In this document: positions 34,508 to 47,059 of the stretch, one piece after another
How positions within the stretch are numbered: the stretch's first letter is position 1
Layout: every line of letters starts with the position of its first letter
From: Strongyloides papillosus
Taxonomy: Eukaryota; Nematoda; Chromadorea; Rhabditida; Strongyloididae
Reading direction: 5' to 3'
Assembly: GCA_005656395.1 (NCBI GenBank)
Contig: SRSI01000078.1
Location: 1,426,001-1,490,000, forward strand
Length of the DNA: 64,000 bases
Made by a program: the position numbers and the translations under genes
Notes under the pieces: generated by a model
Seen by the model: the letters and a program-made list of their open reading frames with translations, nothing else
The model's database searches: none
Told to the model about the DNA's origin: nothing

Positions 34508-35661
34508 ATGGCTGTAATGTTTGCAAATCCTCGTTCCTCATCTGAATCTACGAGAGGAGTACTTTATGAATTTAAGGCTGGTAGATCTTTTCTTGAACCT
34601 GGAAGCAGTGAAAATACAAGAAAAGTTGTTGCTGAAAAGACAAAAGGTCTTATTATTATCAAAAGATCTTCAGATCAATTAACTCATTTTTGTTGGAAGA
34701 ACCGTGAATGTAATACTGTTGTTGATGTAGGTTAAATACGCTTTATTTTTTAAATCTGTTATAGGATTTCATTATATTCCCTGGTGATACAGAGTTTAAG
34801 GAAGTTGTCGATTGTCCAGATGGTCGTGTTTTTATGTTAAAGTTTAAATCAAATAATGATAGGAGATTGTATTGGCTTCAAGAAGCAGATAAATCTAAAG
34901 GTGATGATATCGTTGAGAAGGTTAAAGAATTTCTCGACAATCCTCAACCTGAACGTTCAACTGGTGGTGGACGATCCGGCAGTGGAAGTGCACGTGACTC
35001 AGGTTTGAACATCAGAAACTTTGGTGATCCAAAAGGTGATGGAAGTGAATTATTAGGAGCATTAGATCAAAATCAATTAATGCAACTTTTAACTTTGATG
35101 AATGGTGGGTCAGCCAGTGGTGATGGATCTTCTTTAACTAGCGGTGGTCTTGAAGGATTTGTTTCAAATGATAGTGGATCTTCACGTAAAGGAGGTTCCC
35201 AATCAGTTACCTCGAGAAACCAACCAGATTTATCTAGCGTTATAACTCCATCGAATGTTCTTGAGACTGCAAAGGCAAATGCTGATAAACTGACACCATT
35301 ACTTCCAAGTGAACCACCCATAAAACAGGACATTGAAGAATTAAAGACATCTTTAGGGTGCCCTTCCTTTAAGGATGCTGTTGTAACAGTTGGACACGCA
35401 ATTAAAACAGGACAAGCGGGACCAATACTTGAGCAATTTGGGTTTTCAAAGGAAGGTATTGATGAAGCAAGTAAAGGGAATCTTATTGGTTTTGCGAAAT
35501 CACTTTCAAAAGATTCTTCTGGCACTAAAGTAGATGATGTTAAGTCGGAATCTGCAACTTCAGCAAAAGATGATTCACCTAGTAGCGGAGAACAGGAAGG
35601 AGTAAAGGAACCGGAACCTAAAAAAAATAAACCTGATGTAGATAATATGGATATCGATTAA
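34508..35661 (+). CDS. Proteasomal ubiquitin receptor Rpn13 (ADRM1)
   Basis: It sits on the 19S proteasome, binds ubiquitin and recruits the deubiquitinase UCH37. Exons 34508-34726 and 34765-35661, with a 38-nt intron, give 371 residues. The Pru domain covers about residues 1-125 (VLYEFKAGRSFLEPG, KGLIIIKRSSDQLTHFCW, VDDFIIFPGDTEFKEV, RRLYWLQEAD). A Gly/Ser-rich linker follows, and the C-terminal DEUBAD domain is at about 255-340 (FKDAVVTVGHAIKTGQAG, LEQFGFSKEGIDEAS). The acidic end PDVDNMDID is typical. Confidence 0.96.
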
Positions 35662-35942
35662 AAAAAGTTATTTTTTGATTTATATATTTTATTTTTATTT
35701 ACTAATTACTTATAAAATTTTGGGCGCCTATGTCATAGTATTAATTTAGTTATTTATTATACAAAAAAAATTACTTTATCATGCATCGTGTTGTTGAATA
35801 CAATTCAAAGTTAGACATTTAAAAAAATATATAAAGTTGAAATCAAAAGTTTAATGAACAAATACAACAACAATAAATATATGTACATGAGGAAATTTTA
35901 ATAAATATCCTATTTTAAGTATTATTAAATCACTGGTATTTT

Positions 35943-38900
35943 TTATATCTTTTCTTTTAGTAACTCTTCTGCTTCCGATTTTGGTTCCACACTTTGCCTA
36001 TTTAAACGAATATCGAGACCACTCATAAATACTGTGTCATTGTAGACATTGCCGTTATGTGATGTTGAAAAATTTATTCTATCATCTTCAATAGGCATCT
36101 CCGTGGCTTCCTCACCTAACATAAAAGCTTCATTATGAAACTCTTCCATTTCAGATCCTATATTTATTGGGTTGTGAAGGCGTCTATGGGTAAATAATTT
36201 TGCTACTGATATTTTTCTGTGGAAATAGGCAAAAAATATTAGTGTTCCTCCAACGATAAAAATACCAAATAGCAAATAAATAAATAAATATAACCATTCA
36301 TTAAATCCCACCTTATCTGTTGTATCAAAATTGAAAGGACTTTTATTTTTATGTTCAGGATTTAGTTCGAGATTAGAAGTACAATGTACACCAAACCAAC
36401 CATTTTTACATTTACAATATGGTGTACTTTCAAAACCATTGTCAAATATATGGCATTCTCCGTTATTTTGGCAGTATTCATGACATGTTGGTGATGAACA
36501 ATCAAAACCACTCCAACCTAACTGGCAATAACATTCAACATTTGTGTTATAAGATAAACCACATACACCACCATTTTTACATTCTAAATCTGAACATTTT
36601 TTTGCTGTTATAACTTCACAACGTGGCCCAGCTGTTCCTTTAACACAGGTACACTTACTTTTTCCTGTTTCATAATCGTAGCTACATTTACCATTATTTT
36701 GGCAATAATTTGTACATGGTTCTGGTATTTCACAACGCGAACCTGTATATCCCGGTAGGCATTCACATTCAACCTCATCTGGACTATCAAGAATAGGTAA
36801 AATATTAATTGAATTTATACAGTATTCATGAACACCAATTTTTTTACTACAATCTTCACCTTCATATCTAGAATTACAAAGACATGTATAATTTTTTTTT
36901 GATATGATATTTGGTATAGGAAGACAGAGACCATTTCCATTACATGGATCATCTTCTAAATCACAAATACTATTTTCACATCTCTCCCCCCTATATGATG
37001 GAAGACATGAACATATAGGTTTACCATTTTCATCAGTGTTACATGTACCATCATTAAAACAATGAAACTGACATACATTAATTTCACAATTTGAACCATT
37101 AAAACCATTTGCGCATTTACAAAAACTTCTGTCAACACAATACCCACCATTTTTACATTCTAGTGGTAAATTCTCTCTAGTAATACAATTTTCACACTGA
37201 AGACCATTATAATTTGCTGGACAGTTACAATAGGGTAAATTGTTGTGTGCCTCTAAACAATGCCCTTCATTAAAACAAAAATCTTTACAAACAGATTCTG
37301 ATTTTTCACAATTTTCTCCACTCCATCCCATATTACAATTGCATTGTGGTAATCCTGTAATTTCATTAATAATACATATGCCATTTTTACTACATCTTCC
37401 AGAACATTTCAATTTTTCACATCTCTCTCCATGATATTCAATTGGGCAATCACAATGTGGTGATGGAGAACCATTTGTGGACATAGTACATATTCCTTTA
37501 TTAAGACATCTATTGTAGCATGGATCATTTTCGCAATTATCACCACTTATACCACCAGGACATAAACAAATATTTTTTTTCTTATCACATATTCCACCAT
37601 TTAAGCATGTTTTATTACCACATTTTTCTTTCCTTTTATAATCAATACGTATTAGAGTACAAATTCTTTGTTTTTTATCAAAAATATATCCAGGTTTACA
37701 GGTACAATCAGTTTCATCGAAGAAATTTCCTTCACATTGAAATATGTCATCACATTGAGTTGAATTTTCCACACAACGTCCATTTCCACATGAATAATAT
37801 CCTTCACGACATTCTCTTTCAGTACAAAATTCAATAATTTCATCTTCACCATTTTCACAATCCTTGATACCATCACAAACATCAACATATGGGATACATG
37901 TTAATGTTGATGGACAAGTAAATTGATCTTTAGAACATTTACTAAAATATTCATCAGTACATGTTTTGTTATCAGGAAGGAGGACTCTTTCACCGTTACA
38001 TGAACAATGTGGTACACCAGAAGCTGTAAGTTTACAAACATCCTGACAACCAAGATTATTATTAATAGAACATGCATCAATACCACAATCATTAACATCT
38101 TTAGCAACAATTGTCAATCCAAATGGTTGAAGATAAAGATTTCTTGCTATAATATGTGATCTACCGCCAGTAATTTTATCAATCATAATTACTGAACGTT
38201 CCTTCCAATCAGTAGTATAAATGTAATCACCGTATATTGCTATACCAAATGGATGAATTCCTTTATCCTCTTTCTTTTCAACTTTATCTTTTATTATCTC
38301 ATCATCTGATAATAAAATATTTTCACGATGGTTACCATCAAAATCTGTTCTTTCAATTTTATTTAACTGTCCATCAACCCAATAAAGTTTAGCTGATTTG
38401 TAATCAATTGTAATAAATGTTGGTGCTAAAATTTTATTTTTAATTATTTTTTCTCTTTTATAACCGCTAAAAGTAACTTTTTCAATACTTGGTGAATCTT
38501 CACGATAATTACAGTAGAAAATTATCTTCCTACATGCATCAATGGCAATACCACGAAGTTTATCACGTTTACCTAATTTTAAAACAATTTCGCTATCCAC
38601 AGGATAATGTGTAATATTTGTTGATAGAAAAGAAACTTTTTGTATGGTATTTCTTGAGGTAAAATAAATATCTCTTTGTATTGGGTCAAAAGCAACACCC
38701 TCTACTGGACCAATGTAGTCTGATATAATGTAATTATCTAAACCATCGAAGGTAACTGCAGCAAGCCTATGAGCACCATTATCAGCAATTATATATTGTT
38801 TCTCCTCCATATCAACTGTTAAAGCAAAAGCATTATTAATTGAGTCTGTTGCTTCAATAGTTTTTAATGCTTTTTTCATGGAACCTGCCTCTAGAAAGGC

Positions 38901-41900
38901 CTCATTTGATAGTCTGAATGTTTCAACATCACCAAATATTGGGGCAAAATCAATTTGAACACCAAGAGAATATGCAATATATGCTGGATATGTTTCACAA
39001 CTTTTGTTATGTTCATCAAGTTTTGAAAAGACACAAGAACAAAAAATTCTATCCAAATTTTTATGAAAACATATCTCTTCACAACCACCATTATTTTCTT
39101 CACATTTACTTATTTTAGACCATTTATTTGTTACTGGAACAGAAGAATAGTCAATATCAAAAAAGTCGTTATTTTTTATTCTTAAAATGAGATGTTTTTG
39201 AAGAGTTTCATCTATAAATTTCCCATCTCTAAAAACTTTTAGTGTTCTATAATCAAATGATTCCCATTTATTATTATCATTTAACCCAATGATACTTGAT
39301 TTTATTGTTAAAAATAACTTATTACTTTGTGAAGATTTAAATTTATATCCACCATCTAACCTTTTTAAATTAGAACCATCTATATCACTTGTCCATATGT
39401 ATAATTTATTGTTGTCTAAGTTTAATGTAATAATAATTAGAATTCCACGTTTGTAATCAATAAATAATTTAAAAATTGTGTAATTTTTAATCTTCAAAAT
39501 AATATTTCTTAAATCAATTCGTTTTGGATCGAGGTACTCAATTATACTATATTTCTCCTCTTCGTCACTTATTAATGAGGCAATATAAATTAATCTATTA
39601 ATTGGATCAGCAACAACACTTTTTATTTGGGCATGTGGTGAGTTAACTAAAAGTTTTGTAACTGAATTGTTATACAAATCATACATCCATAAACTTAGTG
39701 TCTTATTGTCAATAAAATAAAGGATTGATGATTTTAAATCAAAAGAAATTGAGGTTGGAATAAGATTATGTGCTTCACCGGGTATTTTTACTACAACATC
39801 CTTATCTGTAGAGTTTTTTCCATTTACCAAAATAACTTGACTATTAATATTTACACCAATGAAAGTATCTTTTTTTAAGTAACATCTATTTCCCTTTTCT
39901 ATAAATCCATCACCACATAAACATTTCCTATCAGATAAATTATTATTTATCCTTATACAGATTTGACTGCAATTTAATTTCTCACAGTACACATCATTTT
40001 CATTGATAATAGAATTTGGTGTTTTATCAATAATTCTGATAAGATTATGTATTTCTTTACTTTCACTATCTATATCAATTACTTGATCAACATTAGTAGC
40101 AATAAAATTATTATCCATACGCATTATTTCTACTTTTTTCTCATCAATATTATAATACAAGAAACTATTTTTACTTTCTAAAAATGTGATTGTGGTAACT
40201 CTTTTTGCTTCATACTCCTTAAAGTTAACTATTTTAAATGAACCATCTTTTAAAGTTATAACATAAGCTTTACTTGTGTCATTTGAATAAATAATATAAT
40301 CATTATTTGGATCGATTGATGCCGATGAGATAATATTTCCACCATTATTATTTGATAATTTTATTTCTTCAATTTTTCCGCCATCTAAGGAACTTTTAAA
40401 TATTTTAAAATTATCATAACCGGTATCAAACCATATTAAAAATCCTTTTTTGTAAGCAACAATTAGTTTTTGTGGATTCTTAATAAAATTATAGTTATTA
40501 TTGTCAAATAATATTTTGTCGAATCCGTTAATTGGATTAATAACATTAAATGAGGTATAATTTAGTGTTTTTGTTATGTAGTAAATTAAACCTGTCACTG
40601 GATCAACATTTAATGATACATAATTTTCATAATATTTAGAATCTCTTAATCCACCAATAATTTTAGATTTTGGATGAGACTTCACATAATTTACACCTTG
40701 AATATTATTACTTTTACTTCCAATCCAATATGTTACATTTCTGACACTATCAATAGTAAAATCAACAATTCTTTCATCATACAAATTTAGGAATGGATAA
40801 CGTACAGATGTGTTATATTCTAAATCATACATAAATAAATCATTACCGTTAACCATTAATATACTTAAATTTGCCATTTTACAATTAACACCAGAGTCAT
40901 CCAATACCATCATATGTGGGCAACTACATGTCCTTAAATTTTTTGTTTTAATAAGACAGATATGTGAACATCCACCATTATCTTTACATAGGTTTTTCAT
41001 TATTTTATTTTGTTTTGTTGGATGGATTATTTTAATACCCAATGGAATACCAAATGGTCTTATATCAACTACTTCTATATGTGAACCATTCCATTTACTG
41101 GCACGGTATATTGAAAAAGTTTTCCAATCACCCCAATAAACATGATTATCAAATACCTCAACACCAAATGGATGTCCAATGAACATTGAATCTTGAAATA
41201 TCTCTCTTAAATCACTCCCATCATAATTTGTTGATAATATTTTATCACTTTTTGCATCAACCCAATAGATTCTTTTAGAAATATAATCTAATGAAATAGA
41301 GTTTATCCACCCGTCATCAGAAGATATATTAGATTTATATACTATTATTCTATCACTACCATCCATATTTGATCTCTCAATTCTAGGATTTTTAACATCC
41401 CAATCACTCCAAAATAAGTATCCTGAAATTGGATCAACAGCTATTCCACGTGGATTTGTAATATTTGCGCTTAATATTGTTGTAACATATTTACCACTAA
41501 AGTCAGAAACAAATATTTGGTCTAATTTAGAATCAACCCAATATATATTTTTGACAATCCAATCTATCGCAATACCTTCAGGTGTATGAATACCAAAAGT
41601 AATTATAGGTTTCACATCAACAAGTAATCCTTTACTTAATCGACCACTATTAATATTGTTTCTTTTGATATCAACCCAAAATATTGTAATATTATTAGGA
41701 TCTTCATAATAATAATCTAGTGCTACAGTATTCCTAACACTTGATAATAATGATATACTTGATGCCATATGATGAGGAATAACTGTACCTTTTGGTATTG
41801 GAGACATTTTCTCAAGATCTATAAGTCTTATTTCAAAACTTGCAGCATAAATTAATAATGGGTGATTTAATGATACACTTTTACATGTAAAATTATCCTT

Positions 41901-42134
41901 CAATAAGTAATAACCACCTTCACATGAACAAGATATACTTTTATCATTTTCACTACATATCTGACTACATGCTCCAAAATAACATGATGTTACATTATTA
42001 CATGAACCAAATTTTTCACAGTTTTCAATTTTACTAGGATATATATAGTAAAAATTTAAAAATAATAAGAATAATATAAATAATTTTGATTGCCTCCAAT
42101 GGTGAATATTATTCTTTATACACAATATTATCAT
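35943..42134 (-). CDS. LDL-receptor-related protein with four YWTD propellers and few LDLa repeats
   Basis: The product is 2,063 residues in one exon. A hydrophobic segment (SKLFILFLLFLNFYYIY) near residue 16 is the signal sequence. EGF modules alternate with about four YWTD-type beta-propellers up to about residue 1,340 (examples IYWVDSKLDQIF, YLFWSDWDV, LYWVDGQLNKIERTDFDG). Only two LDLa repeats follow at about 1,395-1,475 (CDGIKDCENGEDE, CDDIFQCEGNFFDETDC), then about eleven EGF-like modules to 1,925, a transmembrane helix near 1,945-1,968, and a tail of about 95 residues. The tail has no NPxY endocytosis motif; GNVYNDTVF sits where one might expect it. LRP1-type proteins have many more LDLa repeats. 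It is probably an endocytic or signalling receptor; its ligand is unknown. Confidence 0.88.
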   Translation of the reverse strand: MIILCIKNNIHHWRQSKLFILFLLFLNFYYIYPSKIENCEKFGSCNNVTSCYFGACSQICSENDKSISCSCEGGYYLLKDNFTCKSVSLNHPLLIYAASFEIRLIDLEKMSPIPKGTVIPHHMASSISLLSSVRNTVALDYYYEDPNNITIFWVDIKRNNINSGRLSKGLLVDVKPIITFGIHTPEGIAIDWIVKNIYWVDSKLDQIFVSDFSGKYVTTILSANITNPRGIAVDPISGYLFWSDWDVKNPRIERSNMDGSDRIIVYKSNISSDDGWINSISLDYISKRIYWVDAKSDKILSTNYDGSDLREIFQDSMFIGHPFGVEVFDNHVYWGDWKTFSIYRASKWNGSHIEVVDIRPFGIPLGIKIIHPTKQNKIMKNLCKDNGGCSHICLIKTKNLRTCSCPHMMVLDDSGVNCKMANLSILMVNGNDLFMYDLEYNTSVRYPFLNLYDERIVDFTIDSVRNVTYWIGSKSNNIQGVNYVKSHPKSKIIGGLRDSKYYENYVSLNVDPVTGLIYYITKTLNYTSFNVINPINGFDKILFDNNNYNFIKNPQKLIVAYKKGFLIWFDTGYDNFKIFKSSLDGGKIEEIKLSNNNGGNIISSASIDPNNDYIIYSNDTSKAYVITLKDGSFKIVNFKEYEAKRVTTITFLESKNSFLYYNIDEKKVEIMRMDNNFIATNVDQVIDIDSESKEIHNLIRIIDKTPNSIINENDVYCEKLNCSQICIRINNNLSDRKCLCGDGFIEKGNRCYLKKDTFIGVNINSQVILVNGKNSTDKDVVVKIPGEAHNLIPTSISFDLKSSILYFIDNKTLSLWMYDLYNNSVTKLLVNSPHAQIKSVVADPINRLIYIASLISDEEEKYSIIEYLDPKRIDLRNIILKIKNYTIFKLFIDYKRGILIIITLNLDNNKLYIWTSDIDGSNLKRLDGGYKFKSSQSNKLFLTIKSSIIGLNDNNKWESFDYRTLKVFRDGKFIDETLQKHLILRIKNNDFFDIDYSSVPVTNKWSKISKCEENNGGCEEICFHKNLDRIFCSCVFSKLDEHNKSCETYPAYIAYSLGVQIDFAPIFGDVETFRLSNEAFLEAGSMKKALKTIEATDSINNAFALTVDMEEKQYIIADNGAHRLAAVTFDGLDNYIISDYIGPVEGVAFDPIQRDIYFTSRNTIQKVSFLSTNITHYPVDSEIVLKLGKRDKLRGIAIDACRKIIFYCNYREDSPSIEKVTFSGYKREKIIKNKILAPTFITIDYKSAKLYWVDGQLNKIERTDFDGNHRENILLSDDEIIKDKVEKKEDKGIHPFGIAIYGDYIYTTDWKERSVIMIDKITGGRSHIIARNLYLQPFGLTIVAKDVNDCGIDACSINNNLGCQDVCKLTASGVPHCSCNGERVLLPDNKTCTDEYFSKCSKDQFTCPSTLTCIPYVDVCDGIKDCENGEDEIIEFCTERECREGYYSCGNGRCVENSTQCDDIFQCEGNFFDETDCTCKPGYIFDKKQRICTLIRIDYKRKEKCGNKTCLNGGICDKKKNICLCPGGISGDNCENDPCYNRCLNKGICTMSTNGSPSPHCDCPIEYHGERCEKLKCSGRCSKNGICIINEITGLPQCNCNMGWSGENCEKSESVCKDFCFNEGHCLEAHNNLPYCNCPANYNGLQCENCITRENLPLECKNGGYCVDRSFCKCANGFNGSNCEINVCQFHCFNDGTCNTDENGKPICSCLPSYRGERCENSICDLEDDPCNGNGLCLPIPNIISKKNYTCLCNSRYEGEDCSKKIGVHEYCINSINILPILDSPDEVECECLPGYTGSRCEIPEPCTNYCQNNGKCSYDYETGKSKCTCVKGTAGPRCEVITAKKCSDLECKNGGVCGLSYNTNVECYCQLGWSGFDCSSPTCHEYCQNNGECHIFDNGFESTPYCKCKNGWFGVHCTSNLELNPEHKNKSPFNFDTTDKVGFNEWLYLFIYLLFGIFIVGGTLIFFAYFHRKISVAKLFTHRRLHNPINIGSEMEEFHNEAFMLGEEATEMPIEDDRINFSTSHNGNVYNDTVFMSGLDIRLNRQSVEPKSEAEELLKEKI

Positions 42135-43732
42135 TATTAGAAATTATAGTGTTAGTACTTAAATTTTAGTATTCAATATAACAAAATATACATTTGATAT
42201 AAAATACCCTATGAATAACTTTAAAAAAATTAAAATTAAATAAAGTAATTTATCAAAGAGGCAATTAATTTATCAAAAAATATCAAAATGTTTTATTGCA
42301 AAAAAAAAGCGTAAGTTAATAAGGTTAAATTTAATAAATTAATTAGTTGTATTAATAGGTGAATATGAATGATAAAATTTAATAACAATAAATTGCTATA
42401 GAGAACTCTAATTGAAAGATGGACGGTTATTGTTCTGGTAATTGATATATCATTCATTAATTAGTATATAATTTATTACACTATAATATATATTATAATA
42501 AGAAATACTTTTTTTACAAAAATACTCTCATTTTTATTTAAAGTTAATAATTTAAATACCTTTTATATGGAGAATGTTAAAGATTATAACTAAGTAATGT
42601 TGTATTACATCATGATTTTCACGGTCATTCTCCATGTAATAAGATGGCATAATCTAGCATTAATAATAAGAAGAACATTTCGTCTGGTGATGGTGATAGT
42701 AAAATGTTATATCATTATATGCCATAATGATTATAGGCAATTATAATAATGTCACATTAATTTGGACAATACACATATATATTCTATTACTACTTTAGTT
42801 ATATATGATATGATAATAATAATAACAATAATAATGTCTTACAACGCGACAATGTTATAAAATGCCTCATGTTTTAGAGTAAATCTATGATATAACTTGA
42901 CAAACTTCTAATTATTTTCCATGTCAACTATTTTTCTTTTTTACGCTATAAATATTTTAAATATACCACTCTCCTTCTCAGTATAAAAATGACAATAAAA
43001 GCAATTTTCAAAAAATTTTATAATGTGAATTAATCGAACAAAAAAAATGGAGGAAGGTTATGTTATCTTTTGATGACAATATTTCAATATCTTTTCTATT
43101 ATTTTATTTAAAAATTTATAGATTCTTTAAAATATTCTACAAATTGTTACATTAAAATTTAATTCAAGTAAATTTTTTTAAAATATGTTAATAAAATATA
43201 AAAAATGTGTATCATTCAAATAGCAGGAATAAGTGGCAATAAAATTTATTACTGAAAGAAACGAATAAATAATATTTTAAAAAAAAATAAATACAAAATT
43301 GTATAAAATTCATAACTTTATTTTTAATCAATAAATTATCACCTATTTTAAAAGATTTATTTTAAAAAATAATTTAAAATATGTATATTATAAATAAAAA
43401 AAAAGTTATTTTTTGCACTATCTTGATTAATGTTGACATCATTTAAAAAATTTTTGATTCTTAATTACATAGAAGTTGTCTTTAATTTTAGAATAAAAAA
43501 AAACATCTAAACGCAAAACAAAAATATTTTAATTTCAAGTTAAACATCTTCAAAGTTCATAAAATTAACAATTGTGGTGTTATTGATAAAAAAGTGTTTA
43601 TAATTAAAAATTTTTTTTTGTTTTAAAAATGTAAGTAGGTGTAGGTAATATTTATGTACTTTATGATAAGAGGATATCTTGAACAGATTCAATGGAAAAG
43701 TGTTTGTTTTAAATGTTAATTCTATTTCAAAA
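42135..43732. other. Intergenic region with a short AAT-type microsatellite
   Basis: About 1.6 kb separates the divergent LRP-like and COQ3 genes. A run of ATA/AAT triplets with two interruptions lies at about 42809-42834. No coding frame or RNA gene is recognised. Confidence 0.5.
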
Positions 43733-44574
43733 ATGCATAAAATTTTGGATATTAGAAGATTTTCAAGTTTTGTTGACAAAAATGAAGTAGCAAATTTTGC
43801 AAAATTAGGTGGTGTATGGATGGATGAAAATAATGAGTTTAAGGCACTCCATTCACTAAATAAATTTCGTGTTCCAGCTATCCTTAAGTCTGTCAATGTA
43901 AGGAAAAGTAATTTATTTAAATATTTTATTTATTTTTTAGTCATCTAATTTGAAAGACAAAAATATACTTGAAATTGGAAGTGGTGGTGGTATTTTATCA
44001 TTTTCTCTAGCAAGACTTGGTGCTTCAGTTACTGGTGTGGATGCATGTAAAGAAAGTGTTCTATCAGCAAAGACATCCGCAGAACAAATTTTGAATGATA
44101 AAATAAGGAAACGTGTAAATTTTATTCATGATACAGTTGAAGAATTTTCAAAAGTTAATAAAAATAAGTACGATATTGTGATTGCCTCTGAAGTTATAGA
44201 ACATGTACCAAATGTTGAAGATTTTGTTAATAAATGTGGAAGTTGTTTAAAAGATAATGGGTTGATATTTTTTTCAACAATTAATAAAACATTTTTATCA
44301 AAATTATTAGCAATAAAAATGGCTGAGGTAAGATACATTATTATTAATATTTATTGGATATTTGAAGGATATTCTTGGCATTGTACCACAAGGAGTTCAT
44401 GATTGGAATAAATTTGTTAACCCAAATTATTTAACAAAAGTCTTAAATAATAACAATATCAGTGTAATATTATGTAGTGGTATAGGATATAATCCCTTAT
44501 CAAATAATTGGTTTTGGATTAATAATACTGATGTAAATTATTTTTTAATGGGGAAAAAAAATTACTGTAAATAA
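43733..44574 (+). CDS. coq-3: Ubiquinone biosynthesis O-methyltransferase COQ3
   Basis: This mitochondrial SAM-dependent enzyme makes both O-methylations in coenzyme Q synthesis. Exons 43733-43897, 43941-44327 and 44368-44574 join in phase 0 and give 252 residues. ATG 43733 (MHKILDIRRFSSFV) starts a basic presequence; the frame is open upstream but without another ATG. The SAM-binding motif is LEIGSGGGILSFSLARLG, followed by GVDACKESV and ASEVIEHV. Downstream the family-specific FFSTINKTFLSKLL, AEDILGIVPQGVHDWNKF, and NPNYLTKVL are intact. Confidence 0.94.
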
Positions 44575-45391
44575 ATTTAATTATATTCTCTTAAATAAAT
44601 GGCTCTGATTCTTTATAACCGTGCATTTTTGATTTATTACTTTTAGATGATGATAAAACAAAAGTTTTTTTTGTCAACAATTATCATGGAAACTTAGAAA
44701 ATGAAGGTATGACATTGAATTCACAGGAAAAAATTATTTCTCTATTACGAATAAAATTACGTCTATTTCTAAAGTTTTTTCCACAATGAAAAGTAATACA
44801 AAACAAATTAAAGAATCTCGAATAAAATATGTAAAAAAGTCATTAAACAATTCTTTTAAAAAAATATCATTTTTAAAACTAAATCATATTATATGCGACT
44901 ACATGGTGGTCAGCGAAATCTTTTTTTATGACAATGTTTTCTAACCTATTGTCCATGTAAAAGTACAGTTATTGTACTAGTAATTAACTTCTATTTATCG
45001 GTACATGAGATATTGAGATATCTTGTGGTTATTTTTGATTTAAAAACATATGGTACTTTACCATTAGTTCGCCTCCACCACAATACAATATGTTAAAATC
45101 ACACAATATTACTTTAGACCGAAAGCATCTGCTTTATTTATAGTTTGAAAACTGAAGTAAATTTGTAGGATTATTCCTAAGCATATCAAGTTTTTTATCA
45201 ATTTATTTCCATATTTTACACTTATAATATAATGATACTTTACTTTTACTGTCACTATATTTACTACATTCTTCCTACTGCTATAAAAAAAACTACTAAT
45301 GAATAAAGATTTAATTTGAAATAAAATTACATCAACTAAAAAACAAGTGAATTTTATACAAACAACAATTAACTGTGTTAAGAAAGATCTA
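44575..45391. other. Intergenic region, nothing recognised
   Basis: About 0.8 kb lies between the convergent 3' ends of COQ3 and the exosome gene. There are no coding-like frames. Confidence 0.5.
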
Positions 45392-46135
45392 TCAGGTCAT
45401 CTCAACATCCTGATACATTGACTTAATATATGAACTAACAAACTTCCCCATATCAGCATCTGAAACTTTTTCACTTTCTTGAATCAATTTCACAATAACC
45501 TTCATTACTTGATTCGTTTCAGCTTTTATCCAAACTCTGCCATTCATACCAATACATGATTCATATTTTATTTCTTTACCAATCAAATTAAGTAGTTGGC
45601 ATGTAGGACTCAAAAGTCTTCTGGCATGTCGAAGAGACACTTTAAAAACCATTCCACCATATGGTAGAACTCCTAAACCTCTAGCAAAGTTATCCTTATC
45701 AATACATGCCAATTCTGTTTCTAGATACTTTGATGTTGAAATAACACGAGCATAAACTACATCACCAACTTTGATGTTAGGTTTATTTCTTTTAGTTGCT
45801 CCTTCAAATGACAATGTTGAAAGGACTGCACTTTCCAAGTATGAAATATCTAATTTGATATTTTCAACCATAACATTACTTACAACACCCACAACAAGAT
45901 CATTTACCGTAGGTTGATATCTAAAATGGTAAATTTTATCATTGAAAATACGATTGGTTTTTTACCTCTTACTGTTAGTATTAACAAACATTCCGTCTTT
46001 GCCTGAACACAAAACACCTGCCTGAGTACAAATTACTTCATTTTTATAAACTTTTAATCCACGTCCAATAACAGGAACTGCTGGCAAATTTGTGATATCT
46101 TCTACAAAATCCCCTGGTAACACAACTTTCGTCAT
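45392..46135 (-). CDS. exos-3: RNA exosome cap subunit Rrp40 (EXOSC3)
   Basis: It is an S1/KH RNA-binding subunit on the cap of the nuclear and cytoplasmic RNA exosome. Exon 1 is 45966-46135 and exon 2 is 45392-45920, with a 45-nt intron, giving 232 residues. It begins TKVVLPGDFVEDI; the S1 part includes VGDVVYARVISTSKYLETEL, and the KH part carries CIGMNGRVWIKAETN. GMNGRVWI is the diagnostic Rrp40 motif, in contrast to Rrp4. It shares a 173-bp upstream region with eIF3j. Confidence 0.92.
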
Positions 46136-46308
46136 TGCTTGTATTACAATTATGTTAAAATAGTAAGTGGCGTCTTACAAATAATATTTATTTCAAAATG
46201 CTGAAAGTTAAATTTTATCTCGATACGAAATTAAATGTTAACATTTGTATTGGTATTTCGCTTCAATTTTTATCTTGTGGCCTTTAATTAAACAATCAGC
46301 AAAAAAAT
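46136..46308. promoter_or_regulatory. Bidirectional promoter region (Rrp40 / eIF3j)
   Basis: Only 173 bp separates the two divergent start codons, so both promoters must lie here or overlap the first exons. No TATA box or named factor site can be assigned. Confidence 0.55.
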
Positions 46309-46965
46309 ATGTCGGATTGGGGTGAGTTTTTTTTTTCTAAGAACTAACGATTTTTTTTTGACAATTTTTTAGATTGCGACGATTATGAGGTTGATACTTC
46401 TCAGATATCTGGTAAAAAAAAGGAACTTGGATATGATGATGAAATAGTCAACGATACAAAGAGTCTATCAATCAATGATAAGAAGTCAGATCAGAAAGAT
46501 ACTTTTTCCTTCAAGAAAGTAGCTAAAAAAGAGTTAACACCCGCTGAGGTGAAAAAAAAACAAGAAAAGAGTGATAGGAAGTTGGCAGCTGATCTTTTTG
46601 GTGATGAAGGATCTTCGTCAGAGGATGACGAGGTTCCATGCGATCCACTAGCTTTTGTTGATAAATTAAACGTTGACAATTATAAAGAATTTGTGAATGA
46701 GTTTACGGAACGTATATTGGTGCATTCAAAGGAGAAATTTTACAAAGAAATGCTTGGGTTACTTGTCGGAAAAATGGCTGAACCATTGGAAGAATTCCAA
46801 GTCAATCATATGATAAAAGCTCTCCAATCAGTCGCTACGAAGAAGGTAGCACCATTGCCAATTGTAAAACAAAAGCACGTTAAAGCTGTAAAGGAGAAAC
46901 AGGCTAAATTACTTGAAGATACTTGTTATGATGAATATGATGAGTATGCCTTTGATATGGACTAA
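46309..46965 (+). CDS. Translation initiation factor eIF3 subunit J
   Basis: It binds the 40S mRNA channel near the decoding site and is loosely attached to eIF3. Exon 1 is 13 nt (MSDW plus one base, 46309-46321), a 51-nt intron follows, and exon 2 is 46373-46965; total 201 residues. The acidic N-terminus (WDCDDYEV), LTPAEVKKKQEKSDRKLAADLFG, the helical core (FTERILVHSKEKFYKEML, ALQSVATKKVA) and the acidic C-terminal DEYDEYAFDMD follow the eIF3j plan. Confidence 0.93.
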
Positions 46966-47059
46966 AATATTTTATTATAATCGTTGTTAATGGGTGATAA
47001 AAAAAATTGTTATATTTTTAACTTTTACAGTATAATAAAATATTTTTCTTCTTATATTA

